From: Chlamydiia bacterium
GTDB lineage: Bacteria > Chlamydiota > Chlamydiia > Chlamydiales > JAAZZY01
NCBI GenBank assembly: GCA_014239035.1
Contig: JAAZZY010000049.1
Coordinates: forward strand, 1 to 11,613
Direction: 5' to 3'
DNA: 11,613 bases
Shown piece by piece: positions 1 through 7,267 of the stretch (its first letter is position 1; every line of letters starts with the position of its first letter). The notes under the pieces were generated by a model that saw nothing but the letters and a program-made list of their open reading frames with translations, did no database searches and was not told the origin of the DNA. The position numbers and the translations under genes were made by a program.

Positions 1-2
1 CT

Positions 3-589
3 TTTTCTAAGGTCACGCAAGATCCCAAATGGCTGGACAAGCGAAAGGAATTTGTAAATAAGACATTAAAGGTAACTGCGCGAATCTTATCATCTAATGC
101 ACCGAGTGCATTTTCAATTAAATGAAAATGGTTGTCTGAGTATTTATTTCGGTTTTTTTGGGCAAACGAAGAAGACTCTATCTCATCCATTTGATAAGTA
201 ATATTATTCTCTACGCTTAGAACATCAGATTTCAGAGCTAAGTTCAAAGATCTCTAAGAGATAGTAAAAAGCGCACTAAAACAACCCTTGTTACTCCGGG
301 CTTTACAATTGAAGACGCCCTCTCAGAGGATGAAGAAAAATACATGCTTCCTTTCAAAGAGCAGACCTGCGTAACTGATTTAAATGGGAATATGGTGACG
401 GATGAGGCAGAAGCTGCTCAAAGCACACTTGCAGCACTATTAGAAGGTATTAGCACCTTTATACCTACTAGTTACCTCTTTTCAGGTTATGATCTGATTC
501 ATAGAGCTAGCGCAAGCGTAAGTAATATACATCAAGAGTGCACCTACGTTAATCGAGATTTGCTTGGCATATATTATGACTTTGTCTAG
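3..589 (+). pseudogene. Decayed coding remnant(s) at the left edge
   Basis: Reading from base 3 gives 40 protein-like codons (FSKVTQDPKWLDKRKEF...) ending at TGA 123-125. The same frame then continues with plausible protein to a second TGA at 192-194 plus TAA at 195-197, and again from 198 to TAA 255-257 (...TSDFRAKFKDL). A different frame is open from 242 and carries on to TAG 587-589, passing through an acidic stretch and the 81 codons from ATG 344. Fragments in one direction, split by in-frame stops and one frame change near 250, look like a gene that has decayed. Alternatively bases 3-125 are the true 3' end of an upstream gene and the rest is non-coding. No family is recognised. TGA is a normal stop in this window (the gene ending at 4039 uses it), so recoding is unlikely. 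Confidence 0.35.
344..589 (+). CDS. Small hypothetical ORF, possibly a gene fragment
   Basis: An 81-residue frame starting at ATG 344, beginning MLPFKEQTCVTDLNGNMV. No motif or membrane segment is obvious. The upstream ribosome-binding sequence is weak (GAAG about 8 bases before ATG). The same frame is open back to 242 without an ATG, GTG or TTG, so the ATG could be internal to a longer, broken protein. After the TAG at 587-589 the frame stays open to another TAG at 644-646, again as expected for decay. It is listed because it is the only intact ORF between the left edge and 663, and it may not be a functional gene. Confidence 0.25.
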   Translation: MLPFKEQTCVTDLNGNMVTDEAEAAQSTLAALLEGISTFIPTSYLFSGYDLIHRASASVSNIHQECTYVNRDLLGIYYDFV

Positions 590-643
590 GGAAGTCTCTA
601 TTTTCTACTAGAGCCAGCGCGCAATTTTCTAACTTACTCCACC

Positions 644-659
644 TAGATAAGTTTATCTA
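644..659. repeat. 16-base inverted repeat after the CHLPS-like gene
   Basis: Arms TAGATAA (644-650) and TTATCTA (653-659) are perfect complements around a 2-base centre. It lies 3 bases past the stop codon of the minus-strand gene 663-1889. A terminator hairpin is possible, but the arms are AT-only apart from one G/C pair each and no T-run follows on the minus strand, so it would be weak. Confidence 0.35.
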
Positions 660-662
660 AAG

Positions 663-1889
663 CTATCGAGCATCTTTTTTAGCTATATATGAATTTAATA
701 CCGGAGTTAGAGTATATAACAAGCTATTCAAGCTATCTTTATTACCTCCAACTAAGAAAGAGGTATGCGCGCCTTCTTTAGAAGTAAAGAGCTCTGATAG
801 AGAATCTGCAAGAGTTCCATTTACAGGAGATTCTATAAAATCATTAGTTTGAGCACTTGCTAATTGATTGTTGAGCATATGATCTCGTCTCCAAGCATGC
901 TGAGCTCTTTGAATCATCATAGGAATGAAAAATTTTCCATGATAAACAGTGGCCCCTGTCTTTTTGAGGGTTTCAATATAGCTTGGGCTATATCCACGAT
1001 TGCCAGAAAAGTAAGAATCTACAGTAGATTCAATAACGACAATTTTTTTATTCTGGGCTTTTTCTTGAAGAGCTTTTAAATGCTGAGGGAAATGCGTTTC
1101 AGGATCAGCATCGAGCCCATAACACCAGGCCAAGTTATATATAATCTTATGTAATGGCCATGATAAAACGGCAGAGGAAACTTTTTTAATAGAAGTTAGA
1201 CCTCTATCAATGATAATAGTCTCTGGTAGTACATCTTCTTTAACAGCTTTAACCGCATCTAATGTAAGAGCTCCAAGTGAAAAGCAAACTAGAGAATCGA
1301 TGTGAGTATCATTCTCTTTGAGAGCTTGTAATATTTCAACAGGAGCAAGGCCAATTGCCTCTAAACTTTTGGGATCCCAATCTTTTTTACATCCATTTTT
1401 CACTTGTTTATGATCATAGAAACTAAATAAAATAAAGCGCACTCCATTTGAGTCCCCATCAAAATCTTTGCTTTCAACCACTCTTATTTGAAAATGATAC
1501 TCAGCATCATCAGATTTAATTTTTATCGTTGTATCAAAGACGTTAAAATGATCTTTAAATTTATCAAATTGGCTAAAGGTAGGGTCGGCCTGACTGACTT
1601 CACCTGTAAACATATCCTTAAAATGCGAGAAGTATTTTCCAGTGGCAACTAAAACATCGCGGTCGCTTTTAATATTTGGATTGAAAATCTCTGCATCTAA
1701 TTTAAGCTTACTATAGGGCAAGTAAAACACATCTCTCAAAGTATCCCCTAATATATTGCTTATTACAGAAGGCATATATCCTTTGGAGTAGTTATAAGCA
1801 TTTGGTAGGTATTTGGCCTCGGCGTCTATCTCTTCTAGCTTTTGGTGAAACTGCACATTGCTAGATGTATTTAAAGCTAAAACATTCAT
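663..1889 (-). CDS. CHLPS-like (DUF818) alpha/beta-hydrolase fold protein
   Basis: A 408-residue protein without signal peptide or membrane segment. Its second half has the shape of an alpha/beta hydrolase: a strand-turn-helix VCFSLGALTLDAV (201-213) puts Ser204 at the nucleophile elbow. It is followed by IIIDRGLTSIKKV (225-237), which resembles the DR-[ST]-S-[LI] segment of the chlamydial CHLPS family and related Legionella SidB-type lipases. A strand with Asp291 (VIESTVDSY) and His331 or His337 could complete a triad. The elbow is degenerate: the first Gly of GxSxG is Cys202. Residues 1-180 are not recognised. ATG 1889 is preceded by GGGA 8-9 bases upstream. The gene is divergent from aconitase across a 211-base gap. 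A role as a secreted lipase-like effector is inferred only from the family. The coding region is secure; the family call is moderate. Confidence 0.6.
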   Translation of the reverse strand: MNVLALNTSSNVQFHQKLEEIDAEAKYLPNAYNYSKGYMPSVISNILGDTLRDVFYLPYSKLKLDAEIFNPNIKSDRDVLVATGKYFSHFKDMFTGEVSQADPTFSQFDKFKDHFNVFDTTIKIKSDDAEYHFQIRVVESKDFDGDSNGVRFILFSFYDHKQVKNGCKKDWDPKSLEAIGLAPVEILQALKENDTHIDSLVCFSLGALTLDAVKAVKEDVLPETIIIDRGLTSIKKVSSAVLSWPLHKIIYNLAWCYGLDADPETHFPQHLKALQEKAQNKKIVVIESTVDSYFSGNRGYSPSYIETLKKTGATVYHGKFFIPMMIQRAQHAWRRDHMLNNQLASAQTNDFIESPVNGTLADSLSELFTSKEGAHTSFLVGGNKDSLNSLLYTLTPVLNSYIAKKDAR

Positions 1890-2042
1890 AATCAGTTCCC
1901 ATTAATTTTCCACCTAGAGTATTGTAAATCTCTATTAAAATTAATCACAACTATAAACAGAATTCCCTATTTAAAACTCCGTGTAATGAGCCTTACAACA
2001 TTATAGTTTTTTCTTTACTCAATATCTTTAAAGAGAATCTTT

Positions 2043-2072
2043 TAGACAAATAAATCTTTGTAGGGTTATAAA
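2043..2072 (+). promoter_or_regulatory. Candidate sigma70-type promoter for aconitase
   Basis: TAGACA (2043-2048) and TATAAA (2067-2072) are separated by 18 bases, each one mismatch from consensus. Transcription would start near 2079, leaving a leader of about 22 bases that contains the AAAGG ribosome-binding site (2090-2094). In the same gap a perfect minus-strand TATAAT (complement of 2000-2005) lacks a matching -35. It might serve the divergent gene starting at 1889, but I do not call it. Confidence 0.4.
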
Positions 2073-2100
2073 TTTTTATAAATTAGCACAAAGGTATGAC

Positions 2101-4062
2101 GTGGAGAGATACAGCGCAGCACAAAAGCTTATTAAAAGTCACTTGGTGTCAGGCAATATGATTCCAGGCGAAGAGATTGGCATTAAAATGGATCAGACTC
2201 TCACTCAAGATGCTACGGGCACAATGGTGATGCTAGAACTCGATGCGATGAAATGCCAAAGAGCTAAGACAGATGTCTCTGCTCAATATGTCGACCACAA
2301 CCTTTTACAAACAGACTTTAAGAATCCTGATGACCATGTTTTTTTAAGAAGCGCCTGTCAGCGCTTTGGCCTGCACTATAGCCCGGCGGGAAATGGTGTT
2401 AGCCATCCTGTGCATATGGAGCTCTTTGGGAAGCCCGGCGCTACACTACTTGGCTCTGACAGCCACACCTGCGCTGCAGGCTCTATGGGCATGCTAGCTA
2501 TTGGAACAGGCGGACTTGAAGTTGCCCTTGCTATTGTGGGCGAGCCTTTTTTTGTGCGTATGCCTCAGATTTTTGGTGTGCACCTAAAAGGTAAACTACC
2601 AAGTTGGGTCTCTGCAAAAGATGTCATCTTAGAGATGCTTCGTCGCCACGGCGTTTCTGGAGGCGTTGGAAAGATCATTGAATACTATGGACCGGGTTTA
2701 AAGTCTTTGTCGGCAATGGATCGTCATGTCATTGCAAACATGGGAGCAGAGCTTGGCGCAACGACTAGCGTTTTTCCATCAGATGAAGAAACCAAGAAGT
2801 TCCTAAAAGCTCATGGGCGTGTTAAGGACTATAAACCTTTAAAAGCAGATTTAATGGTTAAATATGATCAGCATGATGAGATTGATCTCTCAGAGCTTGA
2901 GCCATTAATTGCCCTTCCATCTAGTCCTGGAAAGGTTGTTACTGTCAAAGAAGTGGCAGGAAAAGAAGTTTATCAGTGCATGATCGGCTCTTCAGCAAAC
3001 CCTGGGTTCCGCGACTTTGCAATAGCTGCTCAAATTGTATCCGGCCAAAACATCCACCCTGGGGTTTCTTTGGACATTAACCCAACATCCAGATTGATTT
3101 TAGAAAATTTAGTGGAGAGTGGTCACCTTGCTAAACTCATTCATGCAGGAGGACGCATTCACCAAGCAGGCTGTAATGGCTGCATTGGCATGGGGCAGGC
3201 TCCTGCAACAGATAAAATCAGCTTAAGAACGGTTCCTCGTAACTTCAAAGGAAGATCGGGAACACTTGAAGACCAGGTGTATCTCTGCAGCCCAGAGACA
3301 GCAGCAGCCTCAGCTTTAACAGGAGTTATTACTGACCCAAGAGACTTAACTTCTAAATCACCAAAGCTCAAGCTCCCAAAAAAACTCATTTTAAACAAAA
3401 AGTATGTCGTAGCTCCTCCAAAAGACCAAAGTAAAGTAAAACTTATCATGGGACCTAACATCAAGCCCCTTCCCAAGTTTGAGCCGATTAAAGAGCTCGT
3501 TAAAGGCACAGTTATTCTTAAAGTGGGCGATGACATCTCAACAGATGAAATTCTTCCTGCGGGAACAGAAGTACTACCCTACCGCAGTAACATTCCAGAG
3601 ATTGCAAAGTTCACCTACCACAGAGTCGATAAAACGTTCTATGATAGAGCTATGCAAAAGCAGAAAGAGGGATTTTTTATTATTGGAGGAGAAAACTATG
3701 GGCAGGGTTCATCTCGTGAACACGCAGCCCTTGCTCCCCGTTACCTAGGTCTAAAGTGCGTTATTGCTAAATCTTATGCCCGCATCCACCGTAAAAACCT
3801 CATTAATTTTGGCATACTTCCCTTAGTTTTTTCTCACCCTAAAGAGCATGAGTCTATTGAGGTAAACGATGAACTTGAAATCTATAATATCTATGAAAAA
3901 ATGCAACACAGCTCACAGGTAGATGTTCGCAATGTGACTAAAAACAAACATTTTTCTACAAAGCTTGAATTGACAGATCAAGAAATTCAGCTTTTAAAAG
4001 CCGGTGGATTGATTAACTTTGTCCTTAAAAAGACCAAATCAAAAGCTGTGAATCACAATTAA
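2101..4062 (+). CDS. Aconitate hydratase, Aquifex-type (653 aa)
   Basis: Catalyses citrate-isocitrate isomerisation through cis-aconitate in the TCA cycle, using a cytoplasmic [4Fe-4S] cluster. The cluster ligands are visible: Cys124 in SDSHTCAAGSMG and Cys358/Cys361 in HQAGCNGCIGMG. The swivel domain starts around 475 (VGDDISTDEILPAG) and contains GGENYGQGSSREHAAL (529-544), which carries the substrate-binding SSRE, then the KSYARIHRKNLINFGILPL stretch. About 650 residues and the N-terminal MERYSAAQKLIKSHL...PGEEIGIKMDQTLTQDATG fit the short Aquifex-type family rather than the roughly 890-residue AcnA or AcnB. The start is GTG, with AAAGG six bases upstream and no alternative in frame. Its 3' end overlaps the convergent gene at 4039 by 24 bases. 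Specificity for citrate over a related acid such as homocitrate or isopropylmalate is inferred. Confidence 0.93.
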   Translation: MERYSAAQKLIKSHLVSGNMIPGEEIGIKMDQTLTQDATGTMVMLELDAMKCQRAKTDVSAQYVDHNLLQTDFKNPDDHVFLRSACQRFGLHYSPAGNGVSHPVHMELFGKPGATLLGSDSHTCAAGSMGMLAIGTGGLEVALAIVGEPFFVRMPQIFGVHLKGKLPSWVSAKDVILEMLRRHGVSGGVGKIIEYYGPGLKSLSAMDRHVIANMGAELGATTSVFPSDEETKKFLKAHGRVKDYKPLKADLMVKYDQHDEIDLSELEPLIALPSSPGKVVTVKEVAGKEVYQCMIGSSANPGFRDFAIAAQIVSGQNIHPGVSLDINPTSRLILENLVESGHLAKLIHAGGRIHQAGCNGCIGMGQAPATDKISLRTVPRNFKGRSGTLEDQVYLCSPETAAASALTGVITDPRDLTSKSPKLKLPKKLILNKKYVVAPPKDQSKVKLIMGPNIKPLPKFEPIKELVKGTVILKVGDDISTDEILPAGTEVLPYRSNIPEIAKFTYHRVDKTFYDRAMQKQKEGFFIIGGENYGQGSSREHAALAPRYLGLKCVIAKSYARIHRKNLINFGILPLVFSHPKEHESIEVNDELEIYNIYEKMQHSSQVDVRNVTKNKHFSTKLELTDQEIQLLKAGGLINFVLKKTKSKAVNHN

Positions 4063-4515
4063 AACGCCCATAGCTCCCATTCCGAGTGACTCTACAACGC
4101 TGACAACTCCAAGTGGCAGATCGAGCTTTGTTCCCATACAGGCGCATCTTAAATCTTGCCCTTTAAATAAAGCAGTGAAAACGCCGATGGCCAGAATAAT
4201 CATTAAGATGGCCGTAAAGAGCCCCACAAGAATTAAAAAGAAGTGAGCTAAGTAGGCTACAGCAATGATTAGCTCTAAAAATGGATAAATATAGCCATAG
4301 AGTGGAAAGCGCTTTGCAATTAAGTCATACTCTCTAAAGCTATGACAAAAACCCTTTAGATCCCAAAACTTCAAAGTAGCTAGAAACAAGAAGAACATTC
4401 CTGAAGCGTTTACCATTAGATACATAAAGGAATTTTCAGCGGTGTTACCAAGTAATGCTGCTCCTGCAATAATAGAGATAAACACAACAACAACAAGTGG
4501 CCAATATCTTTTCAT
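4039..4515 (-). CDS. MauE/DoxX-like redox-associated membrane protein
   Basis: A 158-residue integral membrane protein with about four to five hydrophobic segments (roughly 5-23, 30-50, 76-93, 95-117, 136-157). Two features are typical of the MauE/DoxX-related group: a FxxYDLIAKRxPLYGYIYPFLEL stretch (60-82) and a C-terminal CACMG...LPLGVVSVVES block (124-143) with a Cys124-x-Cys126 pair next to a membrane segment. Family members are tied to disulfide or thiol handling in the envelope, and in some genomes to metal handling; the actual partner here is unknown. ATG 4515 follows a very strong AGGGGGAG ribosome-binding site. It is the last gene of the minus-strand run (thiol peroxidase, cyclophilin, HIT), which agrees with a redox or folding role. 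It overlaps the aconitase 3' end by 24 bases and stops with TGA. Confidence 0.75.
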   Translation of the reverse strand: MKRYWPLVVVVFISIIAGAALLGNTAENSFMYLMVNASGMFFLFLATLKFWDLKGFCHSFREYDLIAKRFPLYGYIYPFLELIIAVAYLAHFFLILVGLFTAILMIILAIGVFTALFKGQDLRCACMGTKLDLPLGVVSVVESLGMGAMGVLIVIHSF

Positions 4516-4582
4516 AGGACTCCCCCTCTTATTGTTGTATATTGTAAGAAGAGCAATTAATTTCTAGGAAAAATGCATGCAA

Positions 4583-4603
4583 TATGAAAATCAGAATTTC
4601 ATA
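4583..4603. repeat. Inverted repeat between HIT and MauE-like genes
   Basis: TATGAAA (4583-4589) and TTTCATA (4597-4603) pair perfectly around a 7-base loop, in the 136-base gap upstream of the MauE-like gene. There is no T-tract directly after it on either strand, so it is a poor intrinsic terminator. An operator or a weak mRNA hairpin is possible. Confidence 0.3.
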
Positions 4604-4651
4604 CTGTATTCTTTTCAAACTTAACTATCTGATTATTAACAATTGAATATT

Positions 4652-5083
4652 TTACTGAGCTTCTTGAAATTCGACTTCTTGACTCTGATAAATCTCATGA
4701 GCAAGAAGGTTGCGCTCATCATCGATTTGGTCTTGTGAGAGCGAGCTTTTGAAGCTTGAGATGTAAAAACGAGCTAAAAGGCCAATATCGCTATAGTCCC
4801 CTTCTTTTCTGGGGAAAAAGTGAAAGTGAACATGTGGAACACTCTGACCTGCTGCTTTTCCATTCTTTTGTAGGATAAGGTATGAAGTGGCCTCATAAGT
4901 TTTTTGAGAGGCTCTAAAGAGCTCTCCCATAGCTTTATGGGCAGAGAGCATCTCTTGATCTGTAAGATCCTGGAGATGCTCTACATGTCTTTTTGGAATA
5001 ACTAGACAGTGCCCACGAATAATGGGCTTATAGTCATATAAAACTGAAGCGTACTCATCTTCATAGAACTTTTGGTTTTGCAT
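4652..5083 (-). CDS. HIT-family nucleotide hydrolase/transferase
   Basis: A histidine-triad protein. VPHVHFHFFPR contains the HxHxH triad (His84, His86, His88 from this start), preceded by the usual YDYKPIIRGHCLVIPKRHVEHL segment. HIT proteins hydrolyse or transfer nucleoside phosphoramidates or dinucleotides; the exact substrate cannot be told. The start is uncertain. ATG 5083 has a good AGGAAAAGG site and gives 143 residues. However, the frame is open upstream through TTG 5101 and an in-frame CSLC (5096-5107), which matches the CxxC zinc pair seen at the N-terminus of many HIT proteins. No ATG, GTG or TTG precedes that CSLC; an ATT at 5147-5149 lies 11 bases after AGGAG (5161-5165) and would give about 165 residues. 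The gene follows the cyclophilin gene in the same direction. Confidence 0.88.
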   Translation of the reverse strand: MQNQKFYEDEYASVLYDYKPIIRGHCLVIPKRHVEHLQDLTDQEMLSAHKAMGELFRASQKTYEATSYLILQKNGKAAGQSVPHVHFHFFPRKEGDYSDIGLLARFYISSFKSSLSQDQIDDERNLLAHEIYQSQEVEFQEAQ

Positions 5084-5194
5084 AACCTTTTCCTCACACA
5101 AGCTGCAACTTGCGGCTTTATCAGCATTTAAGAAATTGATGGATGCAATACTAACAATAGCTCCTAATAAGAATTAAGACACTTTATTTTCATG

Positions 5195-5746
5195 TTAGTC
5201 CTTGAGGTAGGCCTTAACTATCTTTTGAGTCTCTTTAGGCCGATCTTGGTGGTCTGTTTGACATTGTTCAATTTTTTGCACCACATCATAGCCTTTAACC
5301 ACTTCACCAAAGATAGTGTGTTTGTGGTTTAGCCAGGGTGTTTGAGCAGTTGTAATGAAAAACTGGCTACCATTGGTGTTAGGACCGCTGTTTGCCATCG
5401 CTAACATTCCAGGCTTTGCAAATGTTTCTTCTGAGACAAACTCATCTTCAAATGATTTTCCCCAGCAAGATTCTCCACCAGCACCTGTTCCAGTAGGGTC
5501 TCCACCTTGAACCATGAAGCCTTCAATCACGCGATGAAAGACAAGTCCATTGTAGTATCCTTTTTGGACTAAAGTAGCCAAATTTTCACAAGCTTTTGGG
5601 GCAGCTTCGGGTTTAAGTTTAATTTCGATGTTTCCTTGATTGGTTTCAAAGACAACATAACCGAGTTGAGTTTCTGTCATGGGTTGCTCCGCATTTAAAA
5701 AATTAAATAAAACAAAACTCAAGCAGACAATAAGCCATTTCTTCAT
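5195..5746 (-). CDS. Peptidyl-prolyl cis-trans isomerase, cyclophilin type, secreted
   Basis: Accelerates proline isomerisation during protein folding. Residues 1-19 form a signal peptide (MKKW, hydrophobic core, LNA then EQ), so it should act in the periplasm; no lipobox is seen. The cyclophilin domain covers about 28-183. All the main active-site residues of human CypA appear with a constant offset of 17: Arg72 (FHR), Phe77, Met78, Gln80, Ala118-Asn119, Gln128, Phe130, Trp138 (WLNHKH) and His143. Retention of the Trp is more like eukaryotic cyclophilins than E. coli PpiA/PpiB, which have Phe there. The start ATG lies only 2 bases after the stop of the thiol peroxidase gene, so the two are almost certainly translated from one message. 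Confidence 0.93.
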   Translation of the reverse strand: MKKWLIVCLSFVLFNFLNAEQPMTETQLGYVVFETNQGNIEIKLKPEAAPKACENLATLVQKGYYNGLVFHRVIEGFMVQGGDPTGTGAGGESCWGKSFEDEFVSEETFAKPGMLAMANSGPNTNGSQFFITTAQTPWLNHKHTIFGEVVKGYDVVQKIEQCQTDHQDRPKETQKIVKAYLKD

Positions 5747-5748
5747 AG

Positions 5749-6261
5749 CTATTCCTTGGGTTTTAAAAAGTTTTCAAGATTCTCAATAACCGCTCCATAA
5801 TTGGGTTCTTGAGTGATTTCATGTACAAGCTCTTTGTATATAATTTTATTGTGCTCATCGACAATAAGCACACATCTAGCAAGCAGTCCCTTTAAAGGTC
5901 CTGTGCCAATTAAAAGACCGTAGTCTTTTCCAAAATTGCTATCATACGCTGAGAGCGTCGTAGCACCTTTGAGTTCTTTTGCTAAGCAAAAACGGCTTTG
6001 AGCAAAGGGTAAATCTTTTGAAATATGAATTAAAGTTGTGTTGTCAAAATCTTCTAAGCGCTTTTGAAATTCCAATACAGATTTTTCACAAACCCCCGTA
6101 TCGATACTTGGGAAAATGTTAAAGATTTTTATTTTCCCCTCAAAAGCACAAAGGCTCACACGCTCTAAATCAGAGGTGCACAGCTCAAAATCTTTAGCCG
6201 AGTCTTTCTCATGAAAGGCATCGCCAACAAGCTCAACATCATTATCTTTAAAAGTGACCAT
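5749..6261 (-). CDS. tpx: Thiol peroxidase (atypical 2-Cys peroxiredoxin)
   Basis: Reduces hydrogen peroxide and organic hydroperoxides with electrons from thioredoxin. The 170 residues match Tpx length and order. FPSIDTGVC places the peroxidatic Cys58 in the Tpx signature, and DLPFAQSRFC gives the resolving Cys92. The 34-residue spacing equals that of E. coli Tpx (Cys61/Cys95). GPLKGLLARCVLIVDEHNKI and LVHEITQEPNY follow as in the family. No signal peptide is present, so it is probably cytoplasmic. It starts 7 bases after the stop of the transporter gene with no clear ribosome-binding site, which suggests translational coupling, and ends 2 bases before the cyclophilin start. Confidence 0.95.
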   Translation of the reverse strand: MVTFKDNDVELVGDAFHEKDSAKDFELCTSDLERVSLCAFEGKIKIFNIFPSIDTGVCEKSVLEFQKRLEDFDNTTLIHISKDLPFAQSRFCLAKELKGATTLSAYDSNFGKDYGLLIGTGPLKGLLARCVLIVDEHNKIIYKELVHEITQEPNYGAVIENLENFLKPKE

Positions 6262-6268
6262 AAAAATT

Positions 6269-7216
6269 TTACTTTACGTTATAGACAAGCTCTTCTCTAG
6301 AGAAGACGAAGAACCCAATTAATACCACTGCATACGAAATAAAGAAAAGCATAGTAACAGACTCTCGCAAAAAGATCCAACCGAAAAGAGCGGTGACTAG
6401 GGGGGCAATAAATCCAATAAAAGACATTAAAGTGACAGTAAACTTTCGGACTAAAAAGGCATATAAGTTGTAGCCAATAATATTATTGATAAGAGCAATC
6501 ACTGCCATGCCTTGTAAAAAAGCCTTCCAGTTAAGCACAGGAAGCGGCGAAAATCCTTCAAATAGAAGGCTTGGCACGAATGAAAAGATCCCACCAATGA
6601 GCATGCTAATGCCGTTTGCCATAAAAAAAGGATACTTTTTCTCATAACAAATTTTTCGCATAGCAACCCAACCGATTACTGAGGAAAAGGCGGCCCCTAA
6701 AAGAGCCCATTCAGCTGCGCTGATATAAAATTCTTTCTCCCCCCCTACTTGTTTGAAAACAAGTAGGGGAACAAAACCTATAAATCCAATAACTAAGCCT
6801 ATAATTTTTTTAGACCCAAGCCTTTCTTTTAAAACTAAGAAAGAGACAATCGCCGCTATAAATGGAGTTAGGCTATAAATATAGCAAGTTTTATAGCAGT
6901 TCATATACTGCAACCCCCAAAATTCTAAGCAATTTGTCAAAAAGATATTAAAAATACTCAAAAGTAGAATCTCAAAAAGCATTCCTTTGGGCCAGTAAAA
7001 CTTTGTGCGATCTATAATCCACTGAAGTCCTAAAATAACAACGGATGCAAAGATCATGCGCACCCCAGTTAAAAAAAAGGGACCGACAACTTTTAGGGTT
7101 TCCTTTCCAACGACAAAGCTAAGCCCAAAAAAGGCATACATTCCAACAGCAATGAGAACCCAAAGAGATTTGATGAAAATTTTTTTTGATTTATCAGAGG
7201 TCTGGTCAGCATTCAT
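6269..7216 (-). CDS. DMT superfamily transporter, EamA type
   Basis: A 315-residue inner-membrane transporter with about ten hydrophobic helices in two EamA repeats (about 15-153 and 169-305). The repeats show matching segments near their ends: SFLVLKERLGSKK (125-137) and GWIFLRESVTMLF (279-291). The N-terminus is short and polar (MNADQTSDKSKK), as usual. The substrate cannot be read from sequence. DMT proteins export amino acids or metabolites, and in intracellular bacteria some import host metabolites such as S-adenosylmethionine. It is the first gene of the minus-strand cluster with tpx and the cyclophilin. ATG 7216 is preceded by GAGAAAAG; a TACAAT element lies about 20-25 bases further upstream without a good -35. 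Confidence 0.88.
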   Translation of the reverse strand: MNADQTSDKSKKIFIKSLWVLIAVGMYAFFGLSFVVGKETLKVVGPFFLTGVRMIFASVVILGLQWIIDRTKFYWPKGMLFEILLLSIFNIFLTNCLEFWGLQYMNCYKTCYIYSLTPFIAAIVSFLVLKERLGSKKIIGLVIGFIGFVPLLVFKQVGGEKEFYISAAEWALLGAAFSSVIGWVAMRKICYEKKYPFFMANGISMLIGGIFSFVPSLLFEGFSPLPVLNWKAFLQGMAVIALINNIIGYNLYAFLVRKFTVTLMSFIGFIAPLVTALFGWIFLRESVTMLFFISYAVVLIGFFVFSREELVYNVK

Positions 7217-7267
7217 TTACTTTTCTCATTTGATGGCGCTATTGTATCTCACACTAAGAAAGTAGAA

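Noticed and set aside
120..194. TGA read as tryptophan or selenocysteine in the left-edge frame
   Set aside because: TGA ends the gene at 4039-4041 normally, TAA follows at once at 195-197, and no SECIS-like hairpin is apparent.
864..1079. 71-codon + strand ORF opposite the CHLPS-like gene
   Set aside because: Antisense to a well-formed protein, with no ribosome-binding site or motif.
3159..3748. ORFs on both strands inside the aconitase gene
   Set aside because: They lie wholly within a highly conserved coding region that includes the CxxC and swivel domain; they are shadows of its codon pattern.
4583..4603. Intrinsic terminator after the HIT gene
   Set aside because: The hairpin is AT-rich and lacks a following T-tract on the transcribed strand.
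6269..7216. S-adenosylmethionine transporter assignment
   Set aside because: Some chlamydial EamA proteins do this, but no residue here distinguishes that substrate.
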